64,000 nucleotides of DNA, taken from the NCBI GenBank assembly GCA_947000775.1, contig CAMQGK010000040.1, forward strand, positions 295,001 through 359,000. The letters are read 5' to 3'. Positions 12,130 through 23,771 of this stretch are shown piece by piece (within the stretch, counting starts at the first letter, position 1; each line of letters begins with the position of its first letter). The DNA comes from Pterois miles. Taxonomy: Eukaryota > Chordata > Actinopteri > Perciformes > Scorpaenidae. A model generated the notes under the pieces. It worked only from the letters and a program-made list of their open reading frames with translations, did not search any database and was not told where the DNA came from. The translations under genes and the position numbers were made by a program.

Positions 12130-13975
12130 TTTACTGGACATCTATCTACCCTCTGTCTGCCCCCATCTACTCCTCTATCTACCCCTCAATCTACCCTCTG
12201 TCTGCCCCCATCTACTCCTCTATCTACCCCTCAATCTACCCTCTGTCTGCCCCCATCTACTCCTCTATCTACCCTCTGTCTGCCCCCATCTACTCTCTCT
12301 ATCTACCCCTCTATCTGCCCCCATCTACTCCTCTATCTACCCTCTGTCTGCCCCCATCTACTCCTCTATCTACCCCTCTATCTGCCCCCATCTACTCCTC
12401 TATCTACCCTCTGTCTGCCCCTATCTCCCCTCTTCTACCCTCTTCCCCATCTACCCCTCTATCTACCCCTCAATCTACCCTCTGTCTGCCCCCATCTACC
12501 CCTCTCTCCCCTCTATCTACCCCTCAATCTACCCTCTGTCTGCCCCCATCTACTCCTCTATCTACCCCTCAATCTACCCTCTGTCTGCCCCCATCTACTC
12601 CTCTTCTACCCCTCATCTACCCTCTGTCTGCCCCCATCTACTCCTCTATCTCCATCTACCCTCTGTCTGCCCCCTCTACTCCTCTTCTACCCCTATCTAC
12701 CCTCTGTCTGCCCCCATCTACTCCTCTATCTACCCTCTGTCTGCCCCCATCTACTCCTCTATCTACCCTCTTCTCCCCCATCTACTCCTCTATCTACCCC
12801 TCTATCTGCCCCCATCTACTCCTCTATCTACCCTCTGTCTGCCCCCATCTACTCCTCTATCTACCCTCTGTCTGCCCCCATCTACTCCTCTATCTACCCT
12901 CTGTCTGCCCCCTCTCCCTCTATCTACCCCTCTCTATCTACTCCTCTTCTCCTCTCTGCCCCCTACTCCTCTATCTACCCCTCTATCTGCTCCCATCTCT
13001 CCTCTATCTACCCTCTCTCTGCCCTTATCTACTTCTCTATCTACCCTCTGTCTGCCCCCTCTCTCCTCTTCTCCCTCTTCTGCCCCCTCTCTCCTCTTCT
13101 GCCCCCTCTCTCCTCTTCTCCCTCTGTCTGCCCCCTCTCTCCTCTTCTCCCTCTTCTGCCCCCTCTCTCCTCTTCTGCCCCCTCTCTCCTCTTCTCCCTC
13201 TGTCTGCCCCCTCTCTCTCTTCTCCCCCTTCTGCCCCCTCTCCCTCTTCTCCCTCTGTCTGCCCCTTCTACTCCTCTTCTACCCTCTGTCTGCCCCTATC
13301 TACCCTCTTCTACCCTCTGTCTGCCCCCATCTACCCCTCTATCTACCCCTTTTCTGCCCCCATCTACTCCTCATATCTACCCCTCTGTCTGCCCCTATCT
13401 ACTCCTCTATCTACCCCTCTATCTACCCTCTGTCTGCCCCTATCTACTCCTCTATCTACCCCGCTATCTACCCTCTGTCTGCCCCCATCTACTCCTCTAT
13501 CTACCCCTCTATCTACCCTCTCTCTGCCCCTATCTACTCCTCTATCTACCCCTCTATCTACCCTCTGTCTGCCCCCATCTACTCCTCTATCTACCCCTTT
13601 ATCTACCCCTCTATCTACCCTCTCTCTGCCCCATCTACTCCTCTGTCTACCCCTCTATCTACCCCTCTATCTGCCCCTATCTACTCCTCTATCTACCCCA
13701 TATCTACCCCTCTATCTGCCCCTATCTACTCCTCTATCTACCCTCTCTCTGCCCCATCTACTCCTCTATCTACCCCTCTATCTACCCTCTCTCTGCCCCC
13801 ATCTACTCCTCTATCTACCCCTCTATCTGCCCCTATCTACTCCTCTATCTACCCTCTCTCTGCCCCATCTACTCCTCTATCTACCCCTCTATCTACCCTC
13901 TCTCTGCCCCCATCTACTCCTCTATCTACCCCTCTATCTACCCTCTCTCTGCCCCCATCTACTCCTTTTTTAGAT
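12130..13975 (+). repeat. 1.85-kb pyrimidine-rich degenerate array
   Basis: Built from mixed 12-base (CCCTCTATCTAC) and 33-base (CTCTGTCTGCCCCCATCTAC, TCCTCTATCTACC) units with a CTCTTCTGCCCC sub-block at 13050-13260. Nearly every base on the plus strand is C or T apart from spaced A and G. Because the periods are multiples of three, two plus-strand frames stay open for more than 600 codons, rich in Ser, Leu, Pro and Tyr. These are not credible genes: the frames overlap each other and consist only of the repeat. Confidence 0.95.
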
Positions 13976-14004
13976 TTTACTGCGTGTTGAACGTTGTTGA
14001 AGAT

Positions 14005-14066
14005 ACGAGGCGTTGACGAGGCGTTGACGAGGCGTTGACGAGGCGTTGACGAGGCGTTGACGAGGC
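14005..14066 (+). repeat. 11-bp tandem repeat
   Basis: Unit ACGAGGCGTTG repeated about 5.5 times, immediately after the pyrimidine tract. Confidence 0.9.
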
Positions 14067-15229
14067 GTGACCCCGCCTCCTTCCTCCTCAGAGACGTTGA
14101 TGAAGAGCAGAGTCCGGCTGTGATTGGTTCAGGAAATGGAGAGAGGACCTGATAAAGTTCAGGTAGAGGATCCACCGGCGGCGTTTCTCTCTGCTGTGGG
14201 AGCGTTACTGATTCGGTGTTACGTCTGACAGTGGCGGGTAAAAAGTGGAGGATAAAACATCAACCGTGTGTCGGCGCCGAGCGACACGCGTGGCTAACGC
14301 TAGCGGTGATACTTCCAATATGATGACTGATCTACGGAGACGTCGCTCCGGTGAACTGTATGAACAGACACGACGTAACTGTACCGAACCGAACTGAAAA
14401 CCGTGACCCCAAACCGTGATGTGAACCGAACCGTGAATTTTATGAACCGACCCACCCTTGTTTGTAGGTATTGTAACAACCGTGTGTTGAGGCCTCACAG
14501 GGGCCAGCGTGGCTGTAGACCTTATGGGTTTGTTCATACAGTCGGATGGATGGATGTGTGTGAACAGTAGACGGGAGGCGGCGGGGGATGTGACCCATAT
14601 TCCTCAAAAACTGCTGCTTCATCCACTGATGACGTATGTTGGTATGAGAGAGCTCAGTAAACTACAGGAGATATACTAACATCTAGTGCTGCATCTAAAG
14701 GGTATCAATCTACCAGTTACATTTTCCCAGATACCGAGGAGACTGCTTCCCCAAAACCCAAAGATATTCAGTTCACAGCGACTCGAACTAATTGATTATC
14801 TACTGTTAGTTCATTTTCTGCTGATCAACTAATCACTGATGGCTTCAGCACTGCTGACAAAAATACCAAGACCCAAAGCAGGACCAGGTCTTTCTACTGT
14901 AAGTCCAGTATTTCCACGGTTTGTATTGGGGTGTTGTATGCAGGCTGATGATCTGCGATGTGTTTTTATTGATTGGACCAGGGGGTTGGAGAACAAACAC
15001 CAGACTTTTAAACAGAAGACCAGCGTTCGAGGCTGTCGTTGATCGGTGTTTTGTTTTGTAAGTTAGTGGCGTTTACGTGGTGTAGAAATAACATGTGAAA
15101 AGGCTAAAGTATGTATTCATAATGCACAGACTGTAATGTCATGGTCTTTATACGGCTTCCTGTGAGACCGGGTGAGGGGAACTCTGTTTCACTCTCCTCA
15201 AAGCCACCAGACTCCTCTGTTATTTCACA
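14067..15229. other. Intergenic with a CCGAACCG repeat fragment
   Basis: 14370-14460 contains repeated ACCGAACCG / AACCGTGA words typical of a dispersed fish repeat. The remainder shows no supported gene. Confidence 0.5.
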
Positions 15230-15585
15230 GCTAGTGCTAGCTTTCACATTATTGTTATTGATTGACCTATACTGTACACAACTGTGTAATATCACTAGTA
15301 CTCGGGTATTAACCTCAGCTCATACTGTGCAGTACTCTCAGATGAAACTTCACTACAATAACTGTGCAAAAACTATTTTTCCACTTGTGCAATAGTCTGA
15401 CTCGTGTCAATCCGGTTTATATTGTTCCTATTTGTAATATTTCACCTAGTTTATATTCCATTTTTTTATTCCCTTCTATTTAAATCGTTATGTTTATGTC
15501 TATCTATTTTTGCTTAGTTTCCGTTTTTGTACTGTCCACTTTGCTGCTGTATCTTATCTTATCGTATCTTATCTTATTAGCTTAG
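15230..15585 (+). mobile_element. LINE-type 3' region fragment
   Basis: Ends with ACTGTCCACTTTGCTGCTGT followed by degenerate ATCTT units. It belongs to the same tail family as 9208 and 16215 but lacks the usual AATTTCCCCACTGTGGGACT block before the (ATCTT)n. No reverse transcriptase frame remains. Confidence 0.55.
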
Positions 15586-17789
15586 CGAGCTAACCTACAG
15601 CTCTGCTGTTTAGAAAAAACTACAACAACCCAGATGGACTCAGTGTTTAACAGGTCTGATCGGAAATACAGACGACTGCAGAACCCCATTAAACTGGTAT
15701 CTCCATGTAAATAAACTCTGACCTATATTCTGGGGTGTGTTACAGAATGTGTGTACTCATGCTCCCTCCTGAGCCTGTATTGGCTGTTATCACAGTCAGC
15801 ACGCCTGCAGCTGTACAGTACACTGAATGAACCAGGCCCTCCTAATGGGAAGCCTTGAAATCCAATTTTCCTCTCAATCTATCCGTGTGCACAGCGAAGC
15901 ATACAGTCATCATGCCTCTCTCAGCATCAGACTGCCTTGACTGCTCTCCTCCAGATAACACCAGATCTGGTTAGTGCCACTGATGTACTGCTGCTGGTTT
16001 CTGGTGGCTAATATGGCCTCTTGATCCACCACAAATATAAAGACTCAATATATCTGCTTCATCTGAGTCTCTGTGGAGGTAGGAGGAAGTTAGCTCTTTT
16101 ATTGTGGTAGTCTGAGTACAGTGACGTCATATCCATTCGGTATCCATCAACCAAAACCAACCTCAGAAAGTATTAAAAGTTGGAGGGTGGGCGTGGATCC
16201 GACCTCCACCCTCCATGTTAAATCCATTGGCCAGAGTGAAAAAATTGAATTTCCCCTCGTGGGACTAATAAAGGAATATCTTCTTCTTCTTCTTCTTCGC
16301 TCTCGTCTCCGTGGTCCGACGGGCCGACACTACGACTGTAGAGCTCCATATACTGACATTTATGTTAAATGCATTCAGACGGCCCCGATGGAGCTGACCA
16401 TGGATGGATAAAGAGAACGGAGCTGACGGAGAGCTAGAGACCACCTTGGAGGAGTTAGAGGAAGTAGACACCTGGGACTACGGCCGCTTTTCAAAATAAG
16501 GTGCTAACAAAGGGAACTAGATCTACAGAATCCATCTATGGAAATCAGACTGATGGATTATATTCAGCAGAGTATAAAACATTACATGTCCCTGATAAAT
16601 TAAAATGTGAATCTGCTCCCCAGTACGGTGATAGTGTTGAATGTGGAGATGGGTGTACCGTCCCAGCTCTATTAAACCCTCACAGCAGAACAGTGTGTGA
16701 AGACGTACCAGCGTTCATCTGAACCTGTATGAGCCAAACAGGAAATGTGCTCTGCAGAGCTGGGCTTCATTCATCTGTTAAATGGACGCCTCTCTTAATA
16801 TTCAGCCTGGATGACTCGCCTCAGTGGATACAGTAAACACAGGGCTGTTGACACATTGGTGCCTCTCTGCAGATCTGCAGATGGACTGAATGTTCTGGGA
16901 TCCTGGGCTGGATCCCATTCAATCAGTGTGAGATTAACCTCACAGATCAATGTTATTCCTCTTCTCCTGAGGGAAGCGACTGTGCTGCTGCGTGGGCGGC
17001 GGAAATAGAAACCATCCAATCTTTACGGTAATAGTAGGAAAGCTGGGAGTACTTCACACACATCATTTACACATGAATAGAGGAGGCTGGTTATCATGCA
17101 GAATATTCAGACAAGGCTTTCTGAACATCATTGAACTGCAGAATGAGCGCCATGAACCCCCACAGACAATGGCTACAGGGTGAGGTCCATGTGTGCATCA
17201 GTCATTATATAATGACGGTGACATAAGCGAGGACCCAAGACAAGAGCAGGAAGCCAACGGGGTCGCTGCAGTGTGAATACCGGCACATGGCCGAGCCATT
17301 AGAGGAGACGAAGAAAAGCAGCTTCTGATGTGAAACATGGACAGAAAGAGAACACTGTAGGAAAAGCTGCTGTTTATTTAAATGAAAACATTTTGTTTTT
17401 TAAGTAACGGTTTAAGTAACGATTAGTTGATTTAACCCTCTGAGAGAAAATAAATAGTGAAAGTGTATCAGTGTTTACAACATGATGATATTAGTATCTG
17501 ACGTCCATCCTCAGGCTCTAGTATGTCTCATAAGATGTTACAGCAATTTTGGGGTTGATACCATTTCTTACACAGATTTGGTGCTAAATTTAACAATTTT
17601 TTACCACTGGAGAATTGATAAGAATGATCAATAATCCTTAATGCCACATTAAGACACCAAGACCTTGAGGAACACCATAGAAGAAGACATGCTGGGATTT
17701 TGGATCAGAAACTTTTGACATTTCTGCAAGAACTGCATTGAATGTCGATCACTAGTGTTGAGTAACGGTCTCAGAAACCCCCTGATAGT
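15586..17789. other. Intergenic, no supported gene
   Basis: Contains one LINE tail at 16215-16298. Otherwise unique-looking sequence with short open frames on both strands and no recognisable product. Confidence 0.5.
16215..16298 (+). mobile_element. LINE-type 3' tail with (TTC)n
   Basis: AATTTCCCCTCGTGGGACTA, ATAAAGGAATATC then (TTC)n. Same tail as at 9208 but with a different terminal microsatellite, as expected for independent insertions. Confidence 0.7.
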
Positions 17790-17818
17790 CAGTGTAGCTA
17801 GGAAAGACCCCATCCTCT

Positions 17819-17853
<35 letters not shown>

Positions 17854-17909
17854 CAGTGTAGCTAGGAAAGACCCCATCCTCTGAATGCTCTAGTCTTAGT
17901 TACCAGGAT

Positions 17910-17941
<32 letters not shown>

Positions 17942-17999
17942 CAGAGTAGCTAGGAAAGACCCCATCCTCTGAATGCTCTAGGTCTCTAGTTACCAGGAT

Positions 18000-18031
<32 letters not shown>

Positions 18032-18089
18032 CAGAGTAGCCAGGAAAGACCCCATCCTCTGAATGCTCTAGGTCTCTAGTTACCAGGAT

Positions 18090-18127
<38 letters not shown>

Positions 18128-18279
18128 CAGTGTAGCTAGTAAAGCCATCCATCCTCTGAATGCTCTAGGTCTCTAGTTACCAGGATGTAGTAGTAGTAGT
18201 AGTAGTAGTAGTAGTAATAGTCAGTGTAGCTAGGAAAGACCCCATCCTCTGAGTGCTCTAAGTCTCTAGTTACCAGGAT

Positions 18280-18335
<56 letters not shown>

Positions 18336-18498
18336 CAGTGTAGCTAGGAAAGACCCCATCCTCTGAATGCTCTAGGTCTCCAGTTACCAGGATGTAGTAG
18401 TAGTAGTAGTAGTAGTAGTAGTCAGTGTAGCTAGGAAAGACCCCATCCTCTGTAGAAGTGTGCTACTAGGTCTCTAGTTAGGAAAGACCCCCCAGGAT

Positions 18499-18530
<32 letters not shown>

Positions 18531-18706
18531 CAGTGTAGCTAGGAAAGACCCCATCCTCTGAATGCTCTAGGTCTCTAGATACCAGGATGTAGTAGTAGTA
18601 GTAGTAGTAGTAGTAGTAATAGTCAGTGTAGCTAGGAAAGACCCCATCCTCTGAATGCTCTAGGTCTCTAGTCACCAGGATGTAGTAGTAGTAGTAGTAG
18701 TAGTAG
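17790..18706 (+). repeat. Second (TAG)n compound minisatellite, about 10 units
   Basis: Each unit is AGTCAGTGTAGCTAGGAAAG, ACCCCATCCTCTGAATGCTC, TAGGTCTCTAGTTACCAGGATG split across the array, followed by (TAG)7-18. The 3' half (GGT-TCTCTAGTT...ACCAGGATG then TAG) matches the unit of the arrays at 2041 and 42910; the 5' half differs. Confidence 0.92.
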
Positions 18707-19752
18707 AGGTCACCACAGGTCATTTTATGGGGCATTATGTGGCCTCCTTCCTGACTAGCCAATCCACTGGTACTAATGGACTTTTTCTTGTTTCATATGA
18801 TATCTGTTCCTTCACTCTGGCGCTAAAACTGAACCTGCTCGAGCCTCTGAAAGACAGAAAAGTTGGCCAGGATTGCAGGTTGCAGTGAGTTACGCTGTAA
18901 TTGAAGAAACAAGCATTTGCAGGTTTGCAGAAATGACTTCTGTTAATATTTGTCTTGGTGCTGCGTGTTTACATTCCTGTACACCAGAAAATGGCGACTA
19001 GTAGAGGACATATAACCGTTATACCAGTGGAAAAGGCCCAGTTAGCGGTTTAAATATAGTTCAGAGTGTCGGCCGGCGGCTGCTCCACTGTATGTGTGTC
19101 ACTGTGTTCCTTTGTGCATTGTGCTCCATCACCCTCCACCCAGTCATCCACCACTCTATCGACTGTCCGGTATCAAAGGGCCACGCCGCGCCCCACAATG
19201 CCCCTGTGGTTGCCAAGCAGTCAAGCGCCTGATAAACACACTGGCACAGGACGAGTTTTATGGCGTCCTGTGTTTAACACACTCCTCCTCCTCCGATGTG
19301 TCGACCAACAGTGTGTTGTTCCTCCCCAGGAGAGCTGCCAGTACTGTGCTGCAGTGATGTGAACACTAGTAGCGTTTAATAACATGGACGGATGATGTGA
19401 CGTCTCGTCCTGGTCGGTTCAGGACGAAGCTTCATGCTTTCAGACTTCAGGGTTGCTAACTCTAAACACCGAGAGCTCGCTGACCCTCCTTCGCCTCGTC
19501 GTGAAGCTCCTCCCCTGAGTTACGGAAGCTAAATTTAGCCTGAAAAAGTAGCGGTGTGGTTCTTATTGAGTTTCCAGCCCTCTCTGGTTGTATGCTGCTC
19601 CCTCTCCTCTCAGTAAAAGGCTTGTTGTCCATGACTCAGAGCGAGTGCCCTCTGAATTATTGAACCAACGGCGAAGCCCTCATGAATTATCTAACAGCGT
19701 GTCGCCCGGCGCAGCAGGGCAGCTCCTCTCATCTGGAAGCCTCAGAGGCAGT
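18707..19752. other. Intergenic, no supported gene
   Basis: Two overlapping plus-strand frames at 19066-19362 look non-repetitive, but no start context, splice partner or recognisable domain supports them. Confidence 0.45.
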
Positions 19753-20180
19753 GGCCATCTTGGTTTTTGGTTGTTGCCATTTTGGTTTTTGGCTGTCGCA
19801 ATCTTGGTTTTTGGTTGTTGCCATCTTGGTTTTGGGCTGTTGCCATCTTGGTTTTTGGCCGTCGCCATCTTGGTTTTTGGTTGTTGCCATCTTGGTTTTG
19901 GGCTGTTGCCATCTTGGTTTTTGGCCGTCGCCATCTTGGTTTTTGGCCGTCGCCATCTTGGTTTTGGGCTGTTGCCATCTTGGTTTTTGGCCGTCGCTAT
20001 CTTGGTTTTTGGCTGTTGCCATCTTGGTTTTTGGCCGTCGCCATCTTGGTTTTTGGCTGTTGCCATCTTGGTTTTGGGCTGTTGCCATCTTGGTTTTGGG
20101 CTGTTGCCATCTTGGTTTTTGGCTGTTGCCATCTTGGTTTTTGGCTGTTGCCATCTTGGTTTTTGGCTGTCGCCACCTTG
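19753..20180 (+). repeat. 22-bp minisatellite, about 19 copies
   Basis: Unit CCATCTTGGTTTTTGGCTGT, TG with CCGTCG/CTGTTG and GGTTTTGGGC variants. The 22-base period cycles all three frames and the unit lacks stops in several, so overlapping open frames exist on both strands; none is a credible gene. The unit resembles the CCATCTTGGTTTTTGG segment internal to the adjoining MITE. Confidence 0.95.
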
Positions 20181-20405
20181 TTTTTTGCAAGCAGAAGTGA
20201 TACAAGTGGGTGAAGCTGCCACCCTGCTTTATAATCTATGTTGCCCTAGGAAGCTCTTACTGAGGTAATAAATCAGGGAGAAGGAGGCTCATTTTCTCAA
20301 AGACTTCTATAGAACCAGAGGAGTCGCCCCCTGCTGGATATTAGAAAGAATGCAGGTTCAAGGCACTTCAGCATTGGCTTCACTTCTCAGACCCGGAGGG
20401 TGTCC
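20181..20405 (+). mobile_element. Fragment of a long-inverted-repeat MITE
   Basis: Carries TTACTGAGGTAATAAATCAG, AGACTTCTATAGAACCAGAG, GAGTCGCCCCCTGCTGG and TTGGCTTCACTTCTCAGACC in the order seen in the near-complete element at 38761-39330. It lies directly downstream of the 22-bp array. Confidence 0.8.
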
Positions 20406-21894
20406 ACTGGTTTGAGATGGTGGAATGAAAACAATGAATTGATTATGTTGTTGATGTGCAGTCAAGTCGAATGGTGTTCACCATAAACCCTCCTCTGATT
20501 GATGCCCTCCTGTAGTCACCTTATCGACTGTTTGGTGTGTGCTGCTAAATGTTGGAGAAACGTCCCTGAATGTTGTAGTGTTGCTGTCGATGGCAGGTAT
20601 CCTTGAGATGGAGAGCAGCGGTGGTTGGTGAACACAGTGACCTGACAGCTCTCTGTCGCTGGTGGATATAAGTGCAATAAGCAGCACATTTTTTTCGTAT
20701 TGTCTCTATTTTGTAGTTTGTTTCATAAACAGAAACACGCGTCGCGGCGTCCGGCTGCTGCGCCATGGCGCCTTGTTGTGCCTGTCATTGCCACAGGAAG
20801 TCAGGGCTGAGGGACGCCCCTGGACTGTCTCTACATATGGCCACCACACTACCATCACAACACACAGCAGCTGGACACGAGCATCCTGAAAGCTCTGACG
20901 CAACGTTCGGGCCTCGTGTTAAAATAATTCATTATTACCACACATGTTCCTCCGACTGAGCAGAAGACCTGGTCGGACTTCAGCATCCTGCTGCATGTAA
21001 TAAATAATTATTCATATTAATGAGCAGAATGGTTGATTTTATTAAGATACAGTAGAGACTTAAACACATTAAAACCACCCTGAGAGGAAGAAGTGCTCCG
21101 TTCATTTTCATAATTCATGATCGGTGAAGAAAACATATTGATTATTTCCATCTAATGAAAGCTGCCCATCACAACCAATAACACTCACATCTGTGATGTA
21201 GCTGAAGGTCAGGTCAGTGCTGCATCACTTATTATAGCATTATCTAATATTGATATGTGATGATGTTCACAACAGGTCCTCCAAATCAAGCAACAAAGCA
21301 CACTGAGTGACCACGAGGACACCAGTTGACAGGATGACGTAATGTGTCATAATGCGACCACAGCTTGGTTAGCGTAGGGACATATGGAACGCCATTTAAG
21401 CCAATATTATATAAATAAACACATAAATACGTACAGAAATAAATGCCTATATAATTAAATCTATCTCTGAAATAAATCATGAAACTGATAAATGAGGCAA
21501 CAGATATATAAATACATGTAAATATACATAATGAATATACATTTCTTTATTTCAGGAGAAGTTATTCCATAATATCTCAATTATTTATTTCAGGATTTAT
21601 TTCCTAGCCATATTTATTTTAATCATAAATATTAATATTGGCTTAAATAATAGTGGGTTAAGATAAGTACTTTTTTGTTTTTTTGTCAACATGTTTTATT
21701 AGTATTTTTATTGTATACATTAAACACGTTATGCATATGAACGCTTCCTGATTATAACACATGGTGTTATATAAATTAAAATAAACCAACAACAACAACA
21801 GCAATAATAATAATAATCACAATAAAATAAATAAATTAAGTAAGTAATAAAAACTGATTATAGGCAAACATAGTACTGCGTTAAGGTATAGGGA
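20406..21894. other. Intergenic, no supported gene
   Basis: Mixed sequence, AT-rich after 21000. No protein-like exon recognised. Confidence 0.5.
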
Positions 21895-22180
21895 TCTCTT
21901 TCTAATAAAGGAATATCTTATCTTATCTTATCTTATCTTCCCTTAATAGTTAAGGTTAGTAAAGGATAAGGGATCTCTGTTCCTTAATAGAACTTAGTTA
22001 AGGTTAAGGGATCTTTCTCCATCTTAATAGTACTTTGTTAAAGTTAAGGGATCTCTCCCCCCTTAATAGGACTTGTTAAGTTAAAGGATCCCCTGTGATA
22101 GTACTTTGTAAAGGTTAAGGGAAACCTCTCTCCACCTTCATAGTACTTTATTAAGGTTAAGGGATCTCTCTCCCTTATTT
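21895..22180 (+). repeat. LINE tail plus degenerate 45-50 bp repeats
   Basis: CTAATAAAGGAATATC then (TTATC)n at 21895-21945. This is followed by about five diverged units containing TTAAGGTTAAGGGATCTCTC and CTTAATAGTACTT. Confidence 0.65.
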
Positions 22181-23771
22181 CTTGTCATCTCTCTGCTGTC
22201 GACTGGGTAGTGAAAGATCCTTAAAAAGCCTTAAATGATCCCTTTAGACAGGTTTAAGGTTGTATGGGCTGATATAAGTGTTTCTGGAGGGATGACGCAT
22301 CATCAGATTAAGGCAGCACAGCTTCTGTAATTGTCACATTTCGGGTTTTTAATCCTACTTCAGCATCGGGTGTCTGACCGAGGACTCTGGACTGTGGTGG
22401 ATTAGTTTTGATCCAGGACACTGTGAAGTCCTGAATGTGATCCAGGTCGGTCTGAGCGAGCAGCTGTCACTCGGTCCTGACTGGAGAGAAAGAAACGAGG
22501 GAGAATCAGGGATGAATGAAGTGATGACGCGGCAGCAGCAGCACCTGCCTGATCTCTGTTCTCCCAGAAAGCACCTCGCCACTCAACCGCCGCTTTCTGG
22601 TTGCCGTGCCAACCTGGAGGGCCGTCGATGCGGGAGCACGCTCAGTGCGGCTGCGCTCCCTGTAACAATAGCCAGCGAGAGGGCTCACACACACTCAGTG
22701 TACTCCAGCTCGCCGTGGGAGCGAGGCGGCGAGGAGAGGCTGATAACACACACTCCGTCAGCAGCAGCGGTGAGTACACACACCTCCTCACGTTAACCCC
22801 TCATGTGCTGGATGTATGTTTCTCTGAGCTGCACAGTGGAGACAAAACTCGAGATAAAGAGGAAGCATGTGCTCTGCTTTGGGAGTGTATTTCACTCATT
22901 TAATGATATCACAGCACCATCACAGTCAAAGCCGACATATACGTGTGTTTTTATGAATGGTGGAAGCGGCAGACTATTTATTCTGCTCAATCGGAGGTGT
23001 AGTAGTTGACAAAGCAGAGCAGGGAGCGATCAATAATTCATGGAGCCTTGTATGGAGGGAAGTGAGGGGATGACAGCAGGTGTAATGTGATGCTTTGCAT
23101 GGACTCACACAGCTCCGTTTTATTACCTGCTGTTTGCATATTTTTAAAAGCCTGCTGTGTAAAGGGGAGAAGGAGGACTAGATCTGGTGGAGCAGCTGAT
23201 GTGCAGGTTCAGAGTCCTAATCCCGTATGAGTCGGCTGCCTGTGAGCGAGCGTCTATCGGAGGTATCGTCCTGCCGTCTGGCCTCAGGCCTCCCTCCGAG
23301 GCCCACTGACTCTCAGACAGATATTAATAGTTGTGGCTGATAGATCCCCGGCTGGTCGATAGCGGATTCCTCTGGTGTTTGTGCTTGTGGTTGTTGAATG
23401 AATACAGCTGTTCAGGTCTGTGGTCCTCCATGTAAACCAGAGCGTTGGGTGATGTGGGTCAAATCAATATGATGATATGAATCACCATATTCTTCACCAT
23501 CAATCTATGTGAGGAAAAAAATCCTAATCTATGTTCCATATAATAACTACTATTAATTATATCAGGAATAATAGCCTGTAGTACCAAATAAAACCCAGTT
23601 TAGTTTAGAGTGTTTCTCAAAATAGGATCCGTGTGTCAGGGGTCTGCAAAATAACTATAAATATAAGATTGTGCTGTATTATTAAAAAGTGCATATTGTG
23701 TCCATTAACTTCCACAAACGTTAAATCAGCAATAAGTTCATTATTTTTAAGTTGAAGCTCTAACTCACAGG
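22181..23771. other. Non-coding region with a possible 5' UTR exon
   Basis: 22430-22769 is CpG-rich relative to its surroundings and ends CAGCAGCG before GTGAGTAC, a strong donor consensus. It has no convincing coding frame, so it might be a non-coding first exon of the downstream plus-strand gene. 22800-23770 shows nothing recognisable. Confidence 0.3.

Noticed and set aside
12127..14016. Two plus-strand frames of more than 600 codons
   Set aside because: They overlap in different frames and consist entirely of the pyrimidine-rich repeat with 12- and 33-base periods.
19066..19362. Non-repetitive overlapping frames of about 90 codons
   Set aside because: No recognisable domain, poor start context and no convincing splice partners.
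19588..20268. Overlapping open frames on both strands across the 22-bp array
   Set aside because: Explained by a stop-free 22-base unit; composition is only the repeat.
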